This document shows positions 61,993 to 64,000 of a DNA stretch of 64,000 nucleotides, one piece after another. The stretch comes from Paenibacillaceae bacterium (GTDB taxonomy: Bacteria > Bacillota > Bacilli > Paenibacillales > NBRC-103111). The position numbers and the translations under genes were made by a program. The notes under the pieces were generated by a model that saw nothing but the letters and a program-made list of their open reading frames with translations, made no database searches and was not told the DNA's origin. The stretch spans positions 186,001-250,000 of the forward strand of contig JAQSYI010000008.1 of NCBI GenBank assembly GCA_029256185.1. Reading direction: 5' to 3'. Within the stretch, counting starts at the first letter, position 1. Each line of letters opens with the position of its first letter.

Positions 61993-64000
61993 ATGAGAAC
62001 ACAGGTTCAATTGGGCTACACCCTGGGAACAAGCCTGTTGTTATCGGCAGTCGTCTACTTTTATGCGTCCAACTGGGGAGCGCTCAGCCGCTGGGAGAAG
62101 CTTGCGCCTCTTTTTGCCGCCATAGCTGTTATGTATATCCTGTCCGAGGTACTGGCCCGGAGGCCCGGCCGCGCCTTCCTTAGCCGCTTGGCGCTGTTGG
62201 CCTGCTGCCTGTTCTTCGGCGTGGGGCTCGCTCTTATCGGCCAGACCTATAACTCCCATGCCGACAGCTACAGCCTGTTCGCCCTCTGGCTGGTGCCCGC
62301 GCTGCTGTTTGCTTTACTCACGCGCTGGCAGCCTTTTTCTATCCTTGCCTATATTCTGGGGCATCTGGCCTATCTGTTCTATTTCTTCCCCTCACTGGAC
62401 AGCGGCCGCACCTCTGAGCTCCGGTCTGTTACGGTTCTGGCGGTGCTGACAGTCCTCAATCTGCTGGTTCTGGCCGGCACGGAACGCCGGCTGTTGGCTT
62501 CACCGGTTTTGAGGTTACTGTCCTTTGGCGCCTCCTTCTTCCTGCTGCTCTATATCTCTGAGGCCTTTTCGCTGGGAGGATACGGACGGTGGCTCAATAT
62601 TCCGCTCCTGCTGATGCTGGGCCTGGCTGTCTTCTATTATCACCGCACCCGCAATAAAATGCTGCTGCTGCTGAGCGGACTCTGCGTATCCGTCATGACC
62701 GTGGTGAAATACTTCCGGCTGCTGGTTCATTTTGCCGATGAAAGCTTCATTCTGTGGAGCATGCTGTTCGTGGTGCTGTTCGTGTGGGGGAATGTTCGGT
62801 TCCTGCGGTACCTCCGCTCCCTGCCTTCTGCCGCGGCATCCGAAGAGCAAGGGGAGGACGCGGGGGAGGAACGCACCCATTATGTGAAGTGGGCCGCACG
62901 GGTGCTCATGGTTTCAGTGATCGCCATCGGGACCATTCTGGGAACTGCGACGGTTGTCGGTTTCCTTATCATCATTCTGGAGATCGAACACCCGGAGAAC
63001 GTTCTGGCGGTACTGGGCGGGGCCGTCGTCATCGGCACCATCGCCGCCAAACGGCTGAACAGCATTGTGCGCTATACCCTGATGACCGGGGGAGTGATCC
63101 TGGGCATGGCCGCTGCCCTGATCCTCGACAGCCTGCCGCTGATGCTCCTCTTCCTGGTGCTTATGGTCACGGCCCTTGTATTCATCACGGGTACGGTGCA
63201 GAGGATCTATTTCTTCGTCATTGCGGAGAGTATCGCGGGTATTGTGCTGAATGACCTGCTGGAGGATGGGGTGGGCATCTTTGCAACCCTTGGCGCCGTC
63301 TTGCTCGTGGTCCTGCTGGGAACCGCCCTGTTCGTCAAGCAACAAGGTCTGCGCACTCCGCTGCTGTACGGGAGCTATCCCTCGTTTCTGCTGGTTTTCT
63401 TCATCCTCACCTTCATTACGGAGGGCCCGGCTTACTACTTGTGCAACGTCCTCTTCTTCCTGACAGTGACGGCTGCCGTATTCCTGGGCAACCGCGCTTC
63501 CCTGGCTTGGGTATACGGGACCAGCCTGCCCTTCTGGATCGCCTTCCTGGTGTACAAGTATTATGATTTGGCCTGGAAGCTGCTGCACAAATCGTTCAGT
63601 CTGGCAGTGGCGGGCGTGATCCTGCTGGCGGCCACCATGTTGTACGAACGGAGGCAGGGCGCAGGGGAGCAGCCGGCTCTGCGCACCGGTCAGAGGCGCA
63701 GCACGGTATGGGTGCTCGCGGGCCTTGCCGTTTTGCAATTGGCCGTCATGTCGGCGCAGATTGCCAGAAATGAAGGGCTGCTGGCCAACGGCCAGGTCAT
63801 CAAGCTTCAACTGGTCCCCCTTGACCCCCGGTCCCTGCTGCAAGGAGATTATGTGCATCTGTCGTTCACTATCTCACGGCCCGATTGGTCCGATGCGCAG
63901 TTTGAGCCGCTGAATGACAAGCCCAAGGCCACACTTGTCTTAGCACCGGATGCCGCGGGTGTGTATCAACTGGTCCGGCTTCATGAAGAGCATATTCCGC
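61993..64000 (+). CDS. DUF2157/DUF4401-type membrane protein with GDYXXLXY domain, 3' end cut by the window
   Basis: The frame is open from the ATG at 61993 (MRTQVQLGYTLGTSLLLSAV) to the last base, so at least 669 residues are visible. AGGAGA lies eight bases upstream. The N-terminal part has the DUF2157 look (VYFYASNWGALSRWEKLAPL, LIGQTYNSHADSY); a long membrane region with about 18 segments follows, then near the window end VPLDPRSLLQGDYVHLSFTI, the GDYXXLXY motif. The fusion of these three parts is known in Gram-positive bacteria; the function is unknown. Confidence 0.88.
   Translation, partial: MRTQVQLGYTLGTSLLLSAVVYFYASNWGALSRWEKLAPLFAAIAVMYILSEVLARRPGRAFLSRLALLACCLFFGVGLALIGQTYNSHADSYSLFALWLVPALLFALLTRWQPFSILAYILGHLAYLFYFFPSLDSGRTSELRSVTVLAVLTVLNLLVLAGTERRLLASPVLRLLSFGASFFLLLYISEAFSLGGYGRWLNIPLLLMLGLAVFYYHRTRNKMLLLLSGLCVSVMTVVKYFRLLVHFADESFILWSMLFVVLFVWGNVRFLRYLRSLPSAAASEEQGEDAGEERTHYVKWAARVLMVSVIAIGTILGTATVVGFLIIILEIEHPENVLAVLGGAVVIGTIAAKRLNSIVRYTLMTGGVILGMAAALILDSLPLMLLFLVLMVTALVFITGTVQRIYFFVIAESIAGIVLNDLLEDGVGIFATLGAVLLVVLLGTALFVKQQGLRTPLLYGSYPSFLLVFFILTFITEGPAYYLCNVLFFLTVTAAVFLGNRASLAWVYGTSLPFWIAFLVYKYYDLAWKLLHKSFSLAVAGVILLAATMLYERRQGAGEQPALRTGQRRSTVWVLAGLAVLQLAVMSAQIARNEGLLANGQVIKLQLVPLDPRSLLQGDYVHLSFTISRPDWSDAQFEPLNDKPKATLVLAPDAAGVYQLVRLHEEHIP

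Noticed and set aside
1..64000. CRISPR arrays, tRNA/rRNA genes, prophage or transposase genes
   Set aside because: None was seen; the repeats present have wrong period or copy number for CRISPR, and no mobile-element protein is encoded.

Overview
The window looks like chromosomal DNA of a spore-forming, low-to-mid GC Firmicute of the Paenibacillus type. Supporting signs are strong AGGAGG-type ribosome sites, frequent GTG/TTG starts, many AraC-type regulators and YesM/YesN-type two-component pairs, LplA/YtcQ-type sugar-binding lipoproteins with LplB/YtcP permeases, lipoprotein (not periplasmic) binding proteins, and a promoter matching the late mother-cell sporulation factor sigma-K. I see no rRNA, tRNA, CRISPR array, transposase or prophage gene. 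Both ends cut genes: an AraC regulator on the left, and on the right a DUF2157/GDYXXLXY-type membrane protein that is open to the last base.

Layout. 1-7.9 kb: truncated membrane AraC regulator; a minus-strand unit of a single-Cys DUF156 (CsoR-family) regulator with two PH-domain membrane proteins (YdbS/YdbT); an intergenic block of 50-bp repeats in both orientations; an MFS transporter; a 36-37 bp tandem repeat; a DsrE-like protein and an HD-domain protein. 8-20.5 kb: a carbohydrate-use locus with two ABC permeases divergent from a solute-binding lipoprotein, a YesM/YesN two-component pair and a 1600-residue secreted heparinase II/III-type enzyme. 20.8-25.3 kb: an AraC regulator convergent with a catabolic unit (FAD oxidoreductase and two Gfo/Idh/MocA oxidoreductases). 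25.7-31.3 kb: CorC/HlyC-type membrane protein, a complete polar amino-acid ABC transporter, a small membrane protein and a HydE-type radical SAM enzyme without visible hydrogenase partners. 31.6-34.9 kb: copper operon copA-csoR-copZ, whose CsoR has a His/Cys-rich N-terminal extension. 35.2 kb: an unrecognised protein with a possible ribbon-helix-helix start. 35.9-44.4 kb: galactose transporter mglBAC preceded by a response regulator, a histidine kinase and a sugar-binding lipoprotein, an arrangement like the AraPST three-component system; two 12-bp direct repeats 21 bp apart precede mglB. 44.5-55.2 kb: MFS transporter with DeoR regulator, YitT-type protein, PAS sensor kinase, MarR regulator, CBS protein, DUF2339 protein and a LuxR-type two-component pair. 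55.3-60.7 kb: B12-binding radical SAM protein, a small beta-rich protein, two glycosyltransferases and an Asp-box propeller protein. 60.9 kb to the end: a divergent Lgt-like protein and the truncated membrane protein.

How the parts fit. Sugar sensing and uptake dominate. In both large sugar loci a membrane kinase and an AraC-type response regulator sit beside the transporter they probably control, and hairpins lie directly after the binding-protein genes, which would let the binding protein be made in excess over the following genes. The most interesting candidate for an undescribed system is the 56.7-60.7 kb cluster. Its proteins lack signal peptides, its glycosyltransferase unit starts behind a sigma-K-like promoter, and its propeller protein is in the same transcription unit. 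I infer a spore-surface protein glycosylation module. The function is not proven by sequence alone.
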